A stretch of DNA of 64,000 bases, taken from positions 62,001 through 126,000 of the forward strand of contig DAVZXP010000004.1 of assembly GCA_052298855.1 (NCBI GenBank), written 5' to 3'. The stretch's first letter is position 1. The number at the start of each line of letters is the position of its first letter. Origin of the DNA: Fimenecus sp052298855 (GTDB lineage Bacteria > Bacillota > Clostridia > Oscillospirales > Acutalibacteraceae). Under the pieces are notes generated by a model. The model was not told the DNA's origin and did no database searches. It was given only the letters and a program-made list of their open reading frames with translations. Below, piece after piece: positions 1 through 7,830 of this stretch. Both the position numbers and the translations under genes were made by a program.

Positions 1-507
1 TTCAACATCAAAAAACATTATCGGCGTTTCAAACTCTCCGCACCTCTCGCACGCAACTAAATTCGGTGCATAACCCGAAAGCGACATAAGCCTGAGCTCG
101 ACAATAGCCTTTAGCTGTTGTGCAGGCTTTTTGTCGTGAGCCAGCATATAAAGAGCGTTCAGCATAAGGCGCAAATAATCGGTAGCCGGCTCATCCTGCG
201 GCGACAGCTCACACGCAAGTTCGGCAAAATACTGTGCAAGAGCGAGCTTTTCAATATCGCTCCTCAATTCAAAAAACATTTCAATACTCTGTGCCTCGTC
301 GATTATGTAGCTGTCCTTTCCCATATAAAAGGACAGTTGAGAATAGCAGAATTGACCTGTGGTGGAATGTTTTTTGCTTTTAATACTCTTTGCGCCTCTG
401 ACAAAAGCTTTTATAATGCCCATATCCTCCGTCAGCACCGTAACAAGCTTGTCCCGTTCACCGATATTCTGTTCTCTGAGGATAAGACCCTTTGTGTTGT
501 ACCTCAT
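1..507 (-). CDS. recO: DNA repair protein RecO, C-terminus cut by window edge
   Basis: This is the recombination mediator of the RecFOR pathway, which loads RecA on SSB-coated gaps. The 169 codons visible give an N-terminal OB-fold beginning MRYNTKGLILRE with the family hallmarks 'GERDKLVTVLTEDMG' and 'FVRGAK', followed by the helical part. The first two cysteines of the zinc-binding motif (CERCGEF) lie close to the window edge, so about 70-80 C-terminal residues are missing. The start at 507 has GAGGAAG just upstream. The yqzL-like and era genes lie directly upstream, the order seen in many Firmicutes. An ATG-initiated reading frame on the other strand here (118-615) is only a shadow. Confidence 0.93.
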   Translation of the reverse strand, partial: MRYNTKGLILREQNIGERDKLVTVLTEDMGIIKAFVRGAKSIKSKKHSTTGQFCYSQLSFYMGKDSYIIDEAQSIEMFFELRSDIEKLALAQYFAELACELSPQDEPATDYLRLMLNALYMLAHDKKPAQQLKAIVELRLMSLSGYAPNLVACERCGEFETPIMFFDVE

Positions 508-613
508 TTTTCGCTTCCTCGGTTTTCTCTTCCTGTTTTATTGCGTTATATTTTATATAATCGTCAATTTTTCCGCTTTTGGAAAAAACGTACCAAAAAT
601 CCTCGCTTTTCAT
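458..613 (-). CDS. yqzL: YqzL-like small protein between era and recO
   Basis: A 51-residue open frame starts at an ATG at 613 and ends in TGA at 458-460, overlapping the recO start by 50 nt. The N-terminal segment 'MKSEDFWYVFSKSGKIDDY' resembles the YqzL family (W-x-VFS-x-[ST]-G-x-[IV]-x-x-Y), small proteins of about 45-50 residues encoded between era and recO in Bacillus and many Clostridia. The synteny is the strongest argument. A GGCGG Shine-Dalgarno lies 7 nt before the ATG and falls inside the right arm of a leader hairpin. The function of YqzL is unknown. The C-terminal third (after about residue 36) is charged and may be unconserved, since it is read in the alternative frame over recO. 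Confidence 0.72.
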   Translation of the reverse strand: MKSEDFWYVFSKSGKIDDYIKYNAIKQEEKTEEAKNEVQHKGSYPQRTEYR

Positions 614-620
614 AACAATA

Positions 621-664
621 CCGCCTTAAAAGATTTACATAATTAACTTAACCTTTTAAGACGG
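621..664 (-). promoter_or_regulatory. Hairpin over the yqzL ribosome binding site
   Basis: A 12-bp inverted repeat (arms 621-632 and 653-664, loop 20 nt) lies between the era stop and the yqzL ATG. Its only imperfection is compatible with a G-U pair in the minus-strand RNA. The downstream arm contains the GGCGG Shine-Dalgarno, so the fold could lower translation of the small gene. There is no T-tract, so it does not look like a terminator. Confidence 0.4.
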
Positions 665-675
665 CTGTATTACTG

Positions 676-1578
676 TTAATCTAAACCAAAATTGTGAATA
701 ATTCCTTCTCTGTTTCGCCAATCCTCTTTTACTTTTACCCAGCATTGAAGATTTACCTTTATATCAAAGAAGTTTTCAATATCCTGACGTGCATAGGTGG
801 ATATTTTTTTGAGCATTTGACCGCCCTTGCCGATAATAATTCCCTTATGGCTTTCACGCTCGCAATATATTGTCGCTTCGACGTCCATAATACTGCCGTC
901 GTCACGCTCTCTCATTCTCTCAATCGCAACAGCCGTACCGTGAGGAATTTCCTTGTCCAAAAGACGGAGCATTTTTTCCCTGATTATTTCAGCGACAAGC
1001 ACTCTTTCGGGCTGGTCTGTCAAGGTGTCGTCGGGGAAAAAGTGGATGCTCTCGACCGACAACGCTTTTAATTCGTCAAGCAAGGCGTCAAGTCCGTCGC
1101 CCGACTGTGCGCTGACGGGAACAATCGCTTTGAAATCATAGAGAGCCGACAGCTCGGCAAGCTTTTTCATAAGCTCGGTTTTGTCCTTGAGCATATCGAT
1201 TTTATTGATTGCAAGCACAACGGTCATTTTCTCCGATTTAAACTTCTTTATAAGTTCAAGCTCTGCCGTGTTGAGCTTTTCGTCATTTGCGTCAACAACA
1301 AAAAGGCACGAGTCAACACCCGATATGCTGTCGCTTACAGCCTGCACCATTTTTTCGCCGAGTTTATTTTTCGGCTTATGAAAACCGGGCGTGTCCGTAA
1401 ACACAAGCTGAACGTTGTCCTCAGTTGTCAAAACGCCCATTATTCTTGTTCTTGTAGTCTGCGGCTTTGACGAAACAATGGCAATTTTACTGCCTATAAG
1501 TCTGTTAAGAATTGAAGATTTGCCGACATTTGCCTTGCCGACAATGGCGATAAACGCCGTTTTTGATGTATTGTTCAT
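676..1578 (-). CDS. era: GTPase Era
   Basis: Era is an essential Ras-like GTPase that binds the 3' end of 16S rRNA and assists 30S maturation. At 300 residues it is family length. Visible motifs are the P-loop GKANVGKSS (about residues 14-22), switch I with TTRTR, G3 DTPG (about 62-65), G4 NKID, and a C-terminal KH domain with GKGGQMLKKI. An AAAGGAA ribosome site precedes the ATG. It sits between dgkA and yqzL/recO, and the 13-nt gap to dgkA indicates one operon. Confidence 0.97.
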   Translation of the reverse strand: MNNTSKTAFIAIVGKANVGKSSILNRLIGSKIAIVSSKPQTTRTRIMGVLTTEDNVQLVFTDTPGFHKPKNKLGEKMVQAVSDSISGVDSCLFVVDANDEKLNTAELELIKKFKSEKMTVVLAINKIDMLKDKTELMKKLAELSALYDFKAIVPVSAQSGDGLDALLDELKALSVESIHFFPDDTLTDQPERVLVAEIIREKMLRLLDKEIPHGTAVAIERMRERDDGSIMDVEATIYCERESHKGIIIGKGGQMLKKISTYARQDIENFFDIKVNLQCWVKVKEDWRNREGIIHNFGLD

Positions 1579-1590
1579 TTAATATTTCCT

Positions 1591-2070
1591 TTATTTTTTA
1601 TCTTTTGAAGCCTTACCGAAGCCCTTGAATATAAACACCGTTGCAGGGATTATTGATAATATGAAAACAACAAGCATAACGGGATTTTCACGGTAATATA
1701 AGAACATTTGCGAAAATGCTTCGGGCTGACCGAGTATCGCAATTCCCGTTGCCACCGCAAAAATCGCACATACAAGCACCGCACCTGCCGCCGTGTCCTT
1801 TGCAACTTTGCCGTTTTCGGTATACTCCTCACTCGCAAGGTCAACCGTTCGTTCAACCGCCGTGTTTATAAGCTCTGCCGCAACAACTGCCATATTTGCA
1901 AGGAAAATTACAGCTAATTGAGTTCTTGTAATTTCAAAGAAATCATAAACGAAAAGAAAAGAATACATATATATCATACATACAAAATGTATTCGCATAT
2001 TTCTTTCGTATCTCAATGTCTCAAAAATTCCCGAAAAAGCATAGCCGAAGCTCTTTATAAGACTTTTCAT
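1591..2070 (-). CDS. dgkA: Diacylglycerol/undecaprenol kinase (DgkA family)
   Basis: This membrane kinase phosphorylates diacylglycerol, or in Gram-positives mainly undecaprenol, and so recycles the lipid carrier for peptidoglycan and polysaccharides. The family signature is clear in 'ELINTAVERTVDL' and 'KVAKDTAAGAVL', with E, N and D metal/ATP ligands. Three hydrophobic segments fit the DgkA core. At 159 residues it is longer than the roughly 120-residue minimal enzyme, with an extra C-terminal membrane segment ending in a basic tail. It lies 3 nt downstream of ybeY, the standard phoH-ybeY-dgkA-era order. Confidence 0.92.
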   Translation of the reverse strand: MKSLIKSFGYAFSGIFETLRYERNMRIHFVCMIYMYSFLFVYDFFEITRTQLAVIFLANMAVVAAELINTAVERTVDLASEEYTENGKVAKDTAAGAVLVCAIFAVATGIAILGQPEAFSQMFLYYRENPVMLVVFILSIIPATVFIFKGFGKASKDKK

Positions 2071-2073
2071 TGC

Positions 2074-2580
2074 TTATTCCTCGTCGAGATAATAGCTTCC
2101 GTTTCTTTTAAGACCGAGCTGTGTGAGAACGCTCTCTTCCTTTTCACGCATATGAACAGCCTCAAGTCCGCCGTTCTCGTGGTCATAGCCTAAAAGGTGC
2201 AAAAGTGAATGTACCGTCAAAAATGCAATTTCCCTCTGAAGCGGATGACCGTATTCCTCAGCCTGAGCAAAAGCCTTTTCAATGGAAATGACTATATCGC
2301 CGAGCATCTTTGCGCCTGTGTCGTGATTTATGTCGTAAACTCCGTTTTCTCCGAGTGGGAATGAAAGAACGTCTGTCTCCCTGTCTATGTTTCTATGTTC
2401 AAGATTGAGTTTGTGAATTTGCTCGTTATTAACAAATGTTACGCTGATTTCAGCCGAGCCCTCAAAATTTTCCTGCCTGAGCACGGCATTACAGCAACGG
2501 CGCACAAGCATACGCACACCCGTCGGTATTTTAATATCCTTTTGTTCGTTTGAAATAATTACTTTAATCTTATCCGTCAT
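2074..2580 (-). CDS. ybeY: Endoribonuclease YbeY
   Basis: YbeY is a zinc-dependent endoribonuclease used in 16S rRNA 3'-end maturation and ribosome quality control. The metal-binding motif is HSLLHLLGYDH (about residues 124-134), matching the family H-x3-H-x5-H pattern. The upstream 'RETDVLSFPL' is another family signature. At 168 residues it is usual length. Its ATG overlaps the end of phoH by 4 nt, implying translational coupling. The functional link with era (next but one downstream) is shared rRNA processing. Confidence 0.95.
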   Translation of the reverse strand: MTDKIKVIISNEQKDIKIPTGVRMLVRRCCNAVLRQENFEGSAEISVTFVNNEQIHKLNLEHRNIDRETDVLSFPLGENGVYDINHDTGAKMLGDIVISIEKAFAQAEEYGHPLQREIAFLTVHSLLHLLGYDHENGGLEAVHMREKEESVLTQLGLKRNGSYYLDEE

Positions 2581-3536
2581 TTTCTCTTCTCCTCACTTTT
2601 TTCATAAGCCTTGATTATATCCTGTACCAATTTATGCCTTACAACATCCTTTTCGGTAAATTCATTGATTGCAATACCGGGAATGTTTTTCAAAATTCGC
2701 ATTGCCTGTTTAAGTCCTGATTTTTTGCCGTCGGGCAGGTCAATCTGCGTTATATCGCCCGTGACAACCATCTTTGAATTAAAGCCGAGACGGGTTAAAA
2801 ACATTTTCATCTGTTCTTTTGTAGTGTTCTGCGCCTCGTCAAGAATTATAAAGCTGTCGTCAAGCGTTCTGCCTCGCATATAAGCAAGCGGTGCTACCTC
2901 AATGCTTCCCCTCTCCTGATATTTCTGAAAAGACTCTGCGCCGAGCATATCAAAAAGAGCGTCATACAAGGGGCGTAAATACGGGTCAACCTTTTGCTGT
3001 AAATCGCCCGGAAGGAAGCCCAGCTTTTCGCCTGCCTCAACAGCAGGTCTTGTAAGAATTATTCTGTTTACCTCTTTCGCACGAAAAGCCGTAACAGCCA
3101 TTGCAACCGCAAGGTAAGTCTTTCCCGTGCCGGCAGGTCCTGCTCCGAGAACAATCGTGTTGTTTCTTATCGCCTCGATATATTTTTTCTGACCGAGAGT
3201 TTTAGGCTTTACAGGCTTGCCCTTTGAGGTGACGCAAACGCAATCGCCCGTCATCTCGGAAAGTTTTTCCTCGGAGTCGTCCTTTACAAGCGATATAACA
3301 TAGCGAACATTTTGGTCTGAAAGCGACTCTCCCTTATTTATAAGCATAAGAAGTCCCTTAACGGCTCTTGACGCTTTATCTACATTTTCCGCTTCGCCCG
3401 TAATTTTAAGCTCCGAGCCTCTGTTTATAACGCTTACGCCGAACTCCTTTTCAATAAGCTTGATATTCTCGTCAAAGCTGCCGAAAAGGCTGACGGCGTG
3501 CTCCATTCTGTCAACATTGATTATCTGCTCGAACAC
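2577..3536 (-). CDS. phoH: PhoH-family ATPase
   Basis: A cytoplasmic P-loop ATPase of the PhoH/PhoH-like family, associated with RNA metabolism. Walker A is GPAGTGKTYLA and Walker B is FIILDEAQN. An N-terminal segment of about 100 residues looks like a KH-type nucleic-acid binding fold. At 319 residues it is family length. The start is a GTG at 3536 with AAAGGTGG about 7 nt upstream. It follows yqfD with a 59-nt gap, so yqfC-yqfD-phoH-ybeY-dgkA-era may form one transcript. The exact biochemical role of PhoH proteins is still debated. Confidence 0.93.
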   Translation of the reverse strand: MFEQIINVDRMEHAVSLFGSFDENIKLIEKEFGVSVINRGSELKITGEAENVDKASRAVKGLLMLINKGESLSDQNVRYVISLVKDDSEEKLSEMTGDCVCVTSKGKPVKPKTLGQKKYIEAIRNNTIVLGAGPAGTGKTYLAVAMAVTAFRAKEVNRIILTRPAVEAGEKLGFLPGDLQQKVDPYLRPLYDALFDMLGAESFQKYQERGSIEVAPLAYMRGRTLDDSFIILDEAQNTTKEQMKMFLTRLGFNSKMVVTGDITQIDLPDGKKSGLKQAMRILKNIPGIAINEFTEKDVVRHKLVQDIIKAYEKSEEKRK

Positions 3537-3595
3537 CGAACAACCACCTTTTGAAAAATCTATTTATATTTAATATATTTTACCACAATGTATTA

Positions 3596-4762
3596 TCATT
3601 TTTCAACAAAAATTTCAAGTCTTTTGCCTATTTCTTTCTTGCACTCATAGTTTCCGCTGAACAGCGGCTCTCCGTTTATAAAATCGAACGAAAAATCCGA
3701 GGAAAGTATCTGTTCACTATCCAAATACATAGCTCTGTAAGAGCAAACATAAAGGTATGCCGAATAAACCTTTTTGTACTCTTCGGGAAAAGCCTCGCAA
3801 GGCTCGGAATAATAAACTCTTTTTGTGATTTTTCCAATAGGCAGGCTCATTTCTCTGTTTGAAACAAAGCTCTTTTGAGTGTAAACATTATCTTCTCCCA
3901 CACCGATACCAAGCGGAATTTTAAGCCCGAATATAAACAGCAAATTCTGCTCCGACAGCTTTGAAAGCCTTGAAAATTGTCCGTCGTTACAGGAAGCGTT
4001 GATTTCATTTTTCACACGGGCGTGAACTTTACCTCTCGCCGCTTTTAGATTATATGTCTTGTCGAGATTTTCGGTAATTCCCGAAATGAGCAAATCGCCT
4101 TTAAGCACCGCATCGCCCGAACGCACTTCGGCAACTCCAACCGTCGCTTCTATTCCCATAATAGTCCCGTCCTGTGAGGCGACTATATTGCACGGTGTTG
4201 TACTATCGGGAAATTCGGGTGCCTCGCTCAATTCGCTTACGATAATTTCAACCCTTGAGCCCTTTATATTTACGCTCGCCCACGCAATTTTCGGCAACAG
4301 CTTTTTAGCCTCATACGCCGCTTCCGACGGAGAAATAGCCGAGCGTCTTGCACCTACTTTTACGCCGACTGTTTCAAACGCATCTAAAACCTGTTCATCG
4401 GAAAGCGTTTTATTACCCGAAACCGACACGCTCCATATCATTGTCGAGAGAAAAGAAACCGTGATTACCGCCGTCATAAAGCCTGCAAGCAGACCTATTC
4501 TGCGCCTGTTTTTATGAATAAAAAACGGCAGTCCGTGCTTTTTTGTTATCCTCACACGAACGCCCGAATTTTTTGCGGAAGCTTTTATAGACTTGTACCC
4601 GTTAACCGTTGTGTCGGCTGTTATACTGTCCTTACTCTTTTTCATATTCCAAAGCGGTATTTTATTCATGGTACAGAGGTTTACAAAGCGTTCGGGAAAT
4701 CCGCCGTAAGCGGTAAATGTTACAAAGCCGAGAAAAAAGCGTATTAGCCTTATTATCAACAT
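3596..4762 (-). CDS. yqfD: Sporulation protein YqfD
   Basis: YqfD (SpoIV-like) is a membrane-anchored mother-cell sporulation protein, sigma-E controlled in Bacillus. The sequence shows an amphipathic/hydrophobic N-terminus, a single strong membrane segment near residues 80-105 ('IGLLAGFMTAVITVSFLS') and a large external domain with 'VSVSGNKTLSDEQVL' and 'SRVEIIVSEL', as in POTRA-like YqfD domains. I chose the ATG at 4762 because AGGGGTGAG lies just upstream. A longer frame starting at 4783 would overlap yqfC. It is paired with yqfC 4 nt upstream, the conserved arrangement. Confidence 0.92.
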   Translation of the reverse strand: MLIIRLIRFFLGFVTFTAYGGFPERFVNLCTMNKIPLWNMKKSKDSITADTTVNGYKSIKASAKNSGVRVRITKKHGLPFFIHKNRRRIGLLAGFMTAVITVSFLSTMIWSVSVSGNKTLSDEQVLDAFETVGVKVGARRSAISPSEAAYEAKKLLPKIAWASVNIKGSRVEIIVSELSEAPEFPDSTTPCNIVASQDGTIMGIEATVGVAEVRSGDAVLKGDLLISGITENLDKTYNLKAARGKVHARVKNEINASCNDGQFSRLSKLSEQNLLFIFGLKIPLGIGVGEDNVYTQKSFVSNREMSLPIGKITKRVYYSEPCEAFPEEYKKVYSAYLYVCSYRAMYLDSEQILSSDFSFDFINGEPLFSGNYECKKEIGKRLEIFVEK

Positions 4763-4766
4763 TCTC

Positions 4767-5075
4767 TCACCCCTGACTTTCAAATTCCACGCTTAAAATA
4801 TTTCCGCTGATAACCGTTTGTATCTCGGAATACGCTTTAATTTCCATATTGTCTCCAACAAAGGTTATAATGAGCTTGCCTGCGTTTAATCGCACCTTAT
4901 CCTGCGTGTATTCGAGTATTCCACGGCATCCGTCAACGGATATTTCCCTGTTCCCCTCCGCTTCGATGTGCGGTAAATTTGAAGTTAATATTTCAGGTAT
5001 ATCCAAAGCAGTTTTGAGCTTTTCGCCTGCAATGCTTTTTCGCTTTTCTCGTGTTTTCTTTCCGCTTGAACTCAT
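4767..5075 (-). CDS. yqfC: Sporulation protein YqfC
   Basis: A 102-residue small sporulation protein of the YqfC/YabP-like family. The core has 'ISVDGCRGILEYTQDKVRL' and a C-terminal beta-rich part with 'IKAYSEIQTVISG'. The basic N-terminus (KKTREKRKS) is typical. In Bacillus the yqfCD pair is transcribed by sigma-E in the mother cell and its loss blocks engulfment-stage sporulation. GAGGTGAG precedes the ATG. It is divergent from ylbJ, another sigma-E gene, across only 69 nt. Confidence 0.92.
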   Translation of the reverse strand: MSSSGKKTREKRKSIAGEKLKTALDIPEILTSNLPHIEAEGNREISVDGCRGILEYTQDKVRLNAGKLIITFVGDNMEIKAYSEIQTVISGNILSVEFESQG

Positions 5076-5088
5076 TTGCTCACCTCGC

Positions 5089-5117
5089 TCATATATCTAT
5101 ATGACAAAGCATATAAT
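5089..5117 (+). promoter_or_regulatory. Candidate sigma-E promoter of ylbJ
   Basis: TCATATAT (5089-5096) and CATATAAT (5110-5117) each match the Bacillus sigma-E boxes (KMATATTT and CATACANT) at 7 of 8 positions, separated by 13 nt. Predicted transcription would begin near 5124, about 20 nt before the ylbJ ATG. The same box spacing occurs upstream of sigK. The assignment is inferred from consensus and regulon knowledge. Confidence 0.5.
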
Positions 5118-5144
5118 TTGATACCATAAAGAGAGTGTGATGAT

Positions 5145-6224
5145 ATGGAAAAAATGAAATCCCATATAGGCAACCTGATTTTAATAATTTTTTCGTTAGG
5201 TGCGTGTTTCTGCCTTTTCTCAAAATCACAGGTCTGTGCCTCGGGAATAAAAGAGGGTATGCTTCTGTGCGTCGATAGCGTTATACCGACGCTTTTTCCG
5301 TTTATGATAATTTCGCAATTTATCGTAAAATCAGGAATATGCGATTTGTTCGGCAAAATTTTCGGCAGAATTACGGTTAAGCTCTTTCGCCTGCCCCCTG
5401 TCGCCTCAAGCGTGATTTTGATGTCGCTCATAGGCGGTTATCCTATCGGTTCAAAAATGACCTATGAATTGCTGTGCGAGGGTAAAATATCGCAAAAAGC
5501 GGCTCAAAAATTAGACCTTTTCTGCATTAACGCAGGACCGGCTTTTATAATCAGTACCGTCGGGACAATGCTTTTGGGCAGCACCCGTGCAGGCGTTATT
5601 CTCTACTGCTCGGTCGCTCTTTCCTCTGTTATAATCGGGATTTTAACAAGGTTTATTGATGCGGAAAAAACTTACGAATACAAAAAAGAGTCGCCTGTAA
5701 TCCTCAAAAATCCCATTGAAGCGTTTTCGTTTTCCGTTACCGACAGCGTAAAGGCTATGATTTCCGTTTGCAGCTGGATTGTAATTTTTAATTGCTTGAT
5801 TAAATACATTTGCTCTTTCTCATTAAACGGATATACAGTTGCGTTATCGAGTATTCTTGAGGTTACAAGCGGAATTAAAATGTCGCTGAATCTACTGCCC
5901 GTACCTGCGTTTGCGGCGATAATCTCCTTTGGCGGTCTGTCCGTTCATTGTCAAATTTATTCGTATGTCGCAAAAACAGGGCTGTCTGCAAAATTATTTT
6001 ATACGGCAAGGGTGTTATGTTCTGCGGTATCGGCTCTTATCTGCTCGATAATTCTCAAATTCATTCCGTGCGAAATTGAAGTGTTTGCAAATGTTTCAAA
6101 GCCGTCATTTGAGGCATATTCCGTGTCGCTCCCTACCGCCTGCGCTCTGCTTTTGATGTGCTCTGTTTTGATTTTTGAGCTTGACAACGAAAGGAAATCA
6201 AAAAGAGAAACTCCTAAGCGATAG
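5145..6224 (+). CDS. ylbJ: Sporulation integral membrane protein YlbJ
   Basis: YlbJ is a polytopic membrane protein with nucleoside-recognition (Gate) domains, needed for spore cortex/heat resistance in Bacillus and expressed in the mother cell. The 359-residue product has about eight hydrophobic segments and the family motifs 'VIPTLFPFMIISQF', 'GGYPIGSKM' and 'LFCINAGPAFIISTVG'. The start at 5145 gives the typical short cytoplasmic N-terminus before the first membrane helix. The divergent placement next to yqfC fits co-regulation. The transported substrate, if any, is unknown. Confidence 0.93.
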   Translation: MEKMKSHIGNLILIIFSLGACFCLFSKSQVCASGIKEGMLLCVDSVIPTLFPFMIISQFIVKSGICDLFGKIFGRITVKLFRLPPVASSVILMSLIGGYPIGSKMTYELLCEGKISQKAAQKLDLFCINAGPAFIISTVGTMLLGSTRAGVILYCSVALSSVIIGILTRFIDAEKTYEYKKESPVILKNPIEAFSFSVTDSVKAMISVCSWIVIFNCLIKYICSFSLNGYTVALSSILEVTSGIKMSLNLLPVPAFAAIISFGGLSVHCQIYSYVAKTGLSAKLFYTARVLCSAVSALICSIILKFIPCEIEVFANVSKPSFEAYSVSLPTACALLLMCSVLIFELDNERKSKRETPKR

Positions 6225-6230
6225 AAAATT

Positions 6231-6259
6231 TTGAATTTTTTAAAACTTTGTGATATAAT
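6231..6259 (+). promoter_or_regulatory. Sigma-A-type promoter for the 6310 gene
   Basis: TTGAAT (6231-6236), 17 nt spacer, TATAAT (6254-6259) preceded by TGA, which gives an extended -10. Transcription would begin about 45 nt before the ATG at 6310. Confidence 0.6.
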
Positions 6260-6309
6260 TAAAAAAACATATCAAGCAAAAGATTTTATCCGCAATAGGA
6301 TGTGAAAAA

Positions 6310-6528
6310 ATGAGAAAATCAGTTTTTAACACAGTCAGCATATCCCCTGCCTGTGCCTACTGTCAGCACGGCAAGCCCTCTCCCGACGGTGAAACGGTGC
6401 TTTGCGTAAAAAAAGGCGTTGTCTCAAAGGATTATAAATGCAGAAAATACAAATACGATATTATGAAAAGAGTTCCACGCCGTGCGCCCGAGCTTCAACA
6501 ATTCAGCGAAGATGATTTCAAACTTTAA
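6310..6528 (+). CDS. Small conserved Cys-containing protein of unknown function
   Basis: A 72-residue protein with its own promoter and a strong terminator. It has four cysteines in a CAYCQHG...C...C arrangement (about residues 16, 19, 33 and 45), suggesting a small zinc-ribbon or zinc-knuckle fold. The C-terminal half is basic (KCRKYKYDIMKRVPRR) and ends with an acidic tail. AGGATGTG precedes the ATG. I recognise the general pattern as a short hypothetical common in Oscillospiraceae but cannot assign a role. Nucleic-acid binding is possible but unproven. Confidence 0.75.
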   Translation: MRKSVFNTVSISPACAYCQHGKPSPDGETVLCVKKGVVSKDYKCRKYKYDIMKRVPRRAPELQQFSEDDFKL

Positions 6529-6546
6529 TTTAACAGAACATACAAA

Positions 6547-6573
6547 AAGGCAATCTGTAAAACAGATTGCCTT
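6547..6573. terminator. Bidirectional terminator
   Basis: A perfect 12-bp stem (6547-6558 with 6562-6573) with a 3-nt loop, A-rich on the left and T-rich on the right. It ends the 6310 gene on the plus strand and the long polysaccharide operon on the minus strand. Confidence 0.85.
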
Positions 6574-6587
6574 GATTTTTACTGTTT

Positions 6588-7772
6588 TCAGTCCTTTCGC
6601 CAAACCATTTTGTTGACAATGCCTGTGTATGACTGAATTATTTTAACTACCTTTGTGGATACATTTGTGTCGGTATAATCGGGAACGGGTATTCCGTAGA
6701 AGCCGTCACGGTTTAACTCAACTGCCGTATCAACTGCCTGCAAAAGCGATTTTTCGTCAATTCCCGCAAGCACAAAGCAAGCCTTATCGAGTGCTTCGGG
6801 GCGCTCTGTCGAAGTCCTTATGCAAACCGCAGGGAACGGAGAGCCTACCGAGGTAAAGAAACTCGATTCTTCGGGAAGTGTACCCGAATCCGATACAACC
6901 GCAAAAGCGTTCATCTGCAAGCAGTTGTAATCGTGGAAGCCGAGTGGCTCGTGCTTGATAACTCTTTCGTCAAGTTCAAATCCGCTTTGTTCAAGTCTTT
7001 TCGCAGAACGGGGGTGACAAGAATAGAGTATCGGCATATCGTACTTTTGAGCCATTTTATTTATTGCGTTGAACAGCGAAAGAAAGTTCTTTTCGGTGTC
7101 GATATTTTCCTCTCTGTGAGCAGACAAGAGAATATATTTACCCTTTTCAAGTCCAAGTCTTTCGTGAATATCGGAGGCTTTTATTTTTTCGAGATTTTCA
7201 CTCAAAACCTCTGCCATAGGCGAACCTGTAACATAAGTTCTCTCCTTTGGAAGTCCGCAGTCGGCAAGATACCTTCTTGCGTGTTCGGAATATGCCATAT
7301 TAACATCTGAAATTATATCGACAATTCTTCTGTTGGTTTCCTCCGGCAAGCACTCGTCTTTACAGCGGTTTCCTGCTTCCATATGGAAAATCGGAATATG
7401 CAATCTCTTTGCTCCGATAACAGAAAGGCAAGAGTTTGTGTCACCCAAAACAAGTACAGCGTCGGGCTTTATCTGCGCCATAAGTTCATAAGACGAAGCT
7501 ATGATATTGCCCATAGTTTCGCCGAGATTTTGACCTACGGCATTGAGATAAACATCGGGATCGGCAAGACCTAAATCCTTAAAGAACACGCCGTTAAGAT
7601 TGTAGTCATAATTCTGTCCCGTATGAGCCAAAAGACAATCAAAATATTTACGGCATTTATTGATAACCGCCGCAAGTCTTATTATTTCGGGGCGTGTACC
7701 GACAACAATAAGCAATTTTAATTTTCCGTTATTCTTAAAGCTTACGTCGGAAAAATCCGTTTTAATTCCCAT
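6588..7772 (-). CDS. capG: UDP-N-acetylglucosamine 2-epimerase family (CapG/FnlC-type)
   Basis: A non-hydrolysing UDP-HexNAc 2-epimerase of the WecB fold, 394 residues. Motifs include VGTRPEIIRLA near the N-terminus, HMEAGNRC, and SDSGTLPEESSFF near the UDP site. With the adjacent CapF- and CapE-type genes it forms the known CapE-CapF-CapG (FnlABC) route from UDP-GlcNAc to UDP-N-acetyl-L-fucosamine. Here it would make the last 2-epimerisation of UDP-L-PneNAc to UDP-L-FucNAc. It is the final gene of the operon, followed at once by the terminator. A WecB role making ManNAc is the alternative, but the context favours FucNAc. Confidence 0.9.
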   Translation of the reverse strand: MGIKTDFSDVSFKNNGKLKLLIVVGTRPEIIRLAAVINKCRKYFDCLLAHTGQNYDYNLNGVFFKDLGLADPDVYLNAVGQNLGETMGNIIASSYELMAQIKPDAVLVLGDTNSCLSVIGAKRLHIPIFHMEAGNRCKDECLPEETNRRIVDIISDVNMAYSEHARRYLADCGLPKERTYVTGSPMAEVLSENLEKIKASDIHERLGLEKGKYILLSAHREENIDTEKNFLSLFNAINKMAQKYDMPILYSCHPRSAKRLEQSGFELDERVIKHEPLGFHDYNCLQMNAFAVVSDSGTLPEESSFFTSVGSPFPAVCIRTSTERPEALDKACFVLAGIDEKSLLQAVDTAVELNRDGFYGIPVPDYTDTNVSTKVVKIIQSYTGIVNKMVWRKD

Positions 7773-7830
7773 TTGTTATACCACCTTTAATATGCCATTG
7801 ATTTTGTATTCGGCTTTTGAAAAGTTTATA

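Noticed and set aside
118..646. Plus-strand open frames over recO and yqzL
   Set aside because: They are antisense to well supported minus-strand genes, lack ribosome sites and resemble no family.
5072..5431. Minus-strand 119-codon frame upstream of yqfC
   Set aside because: It overlaps ylbJ antisense and the yqfC promoter region, and has no family features.
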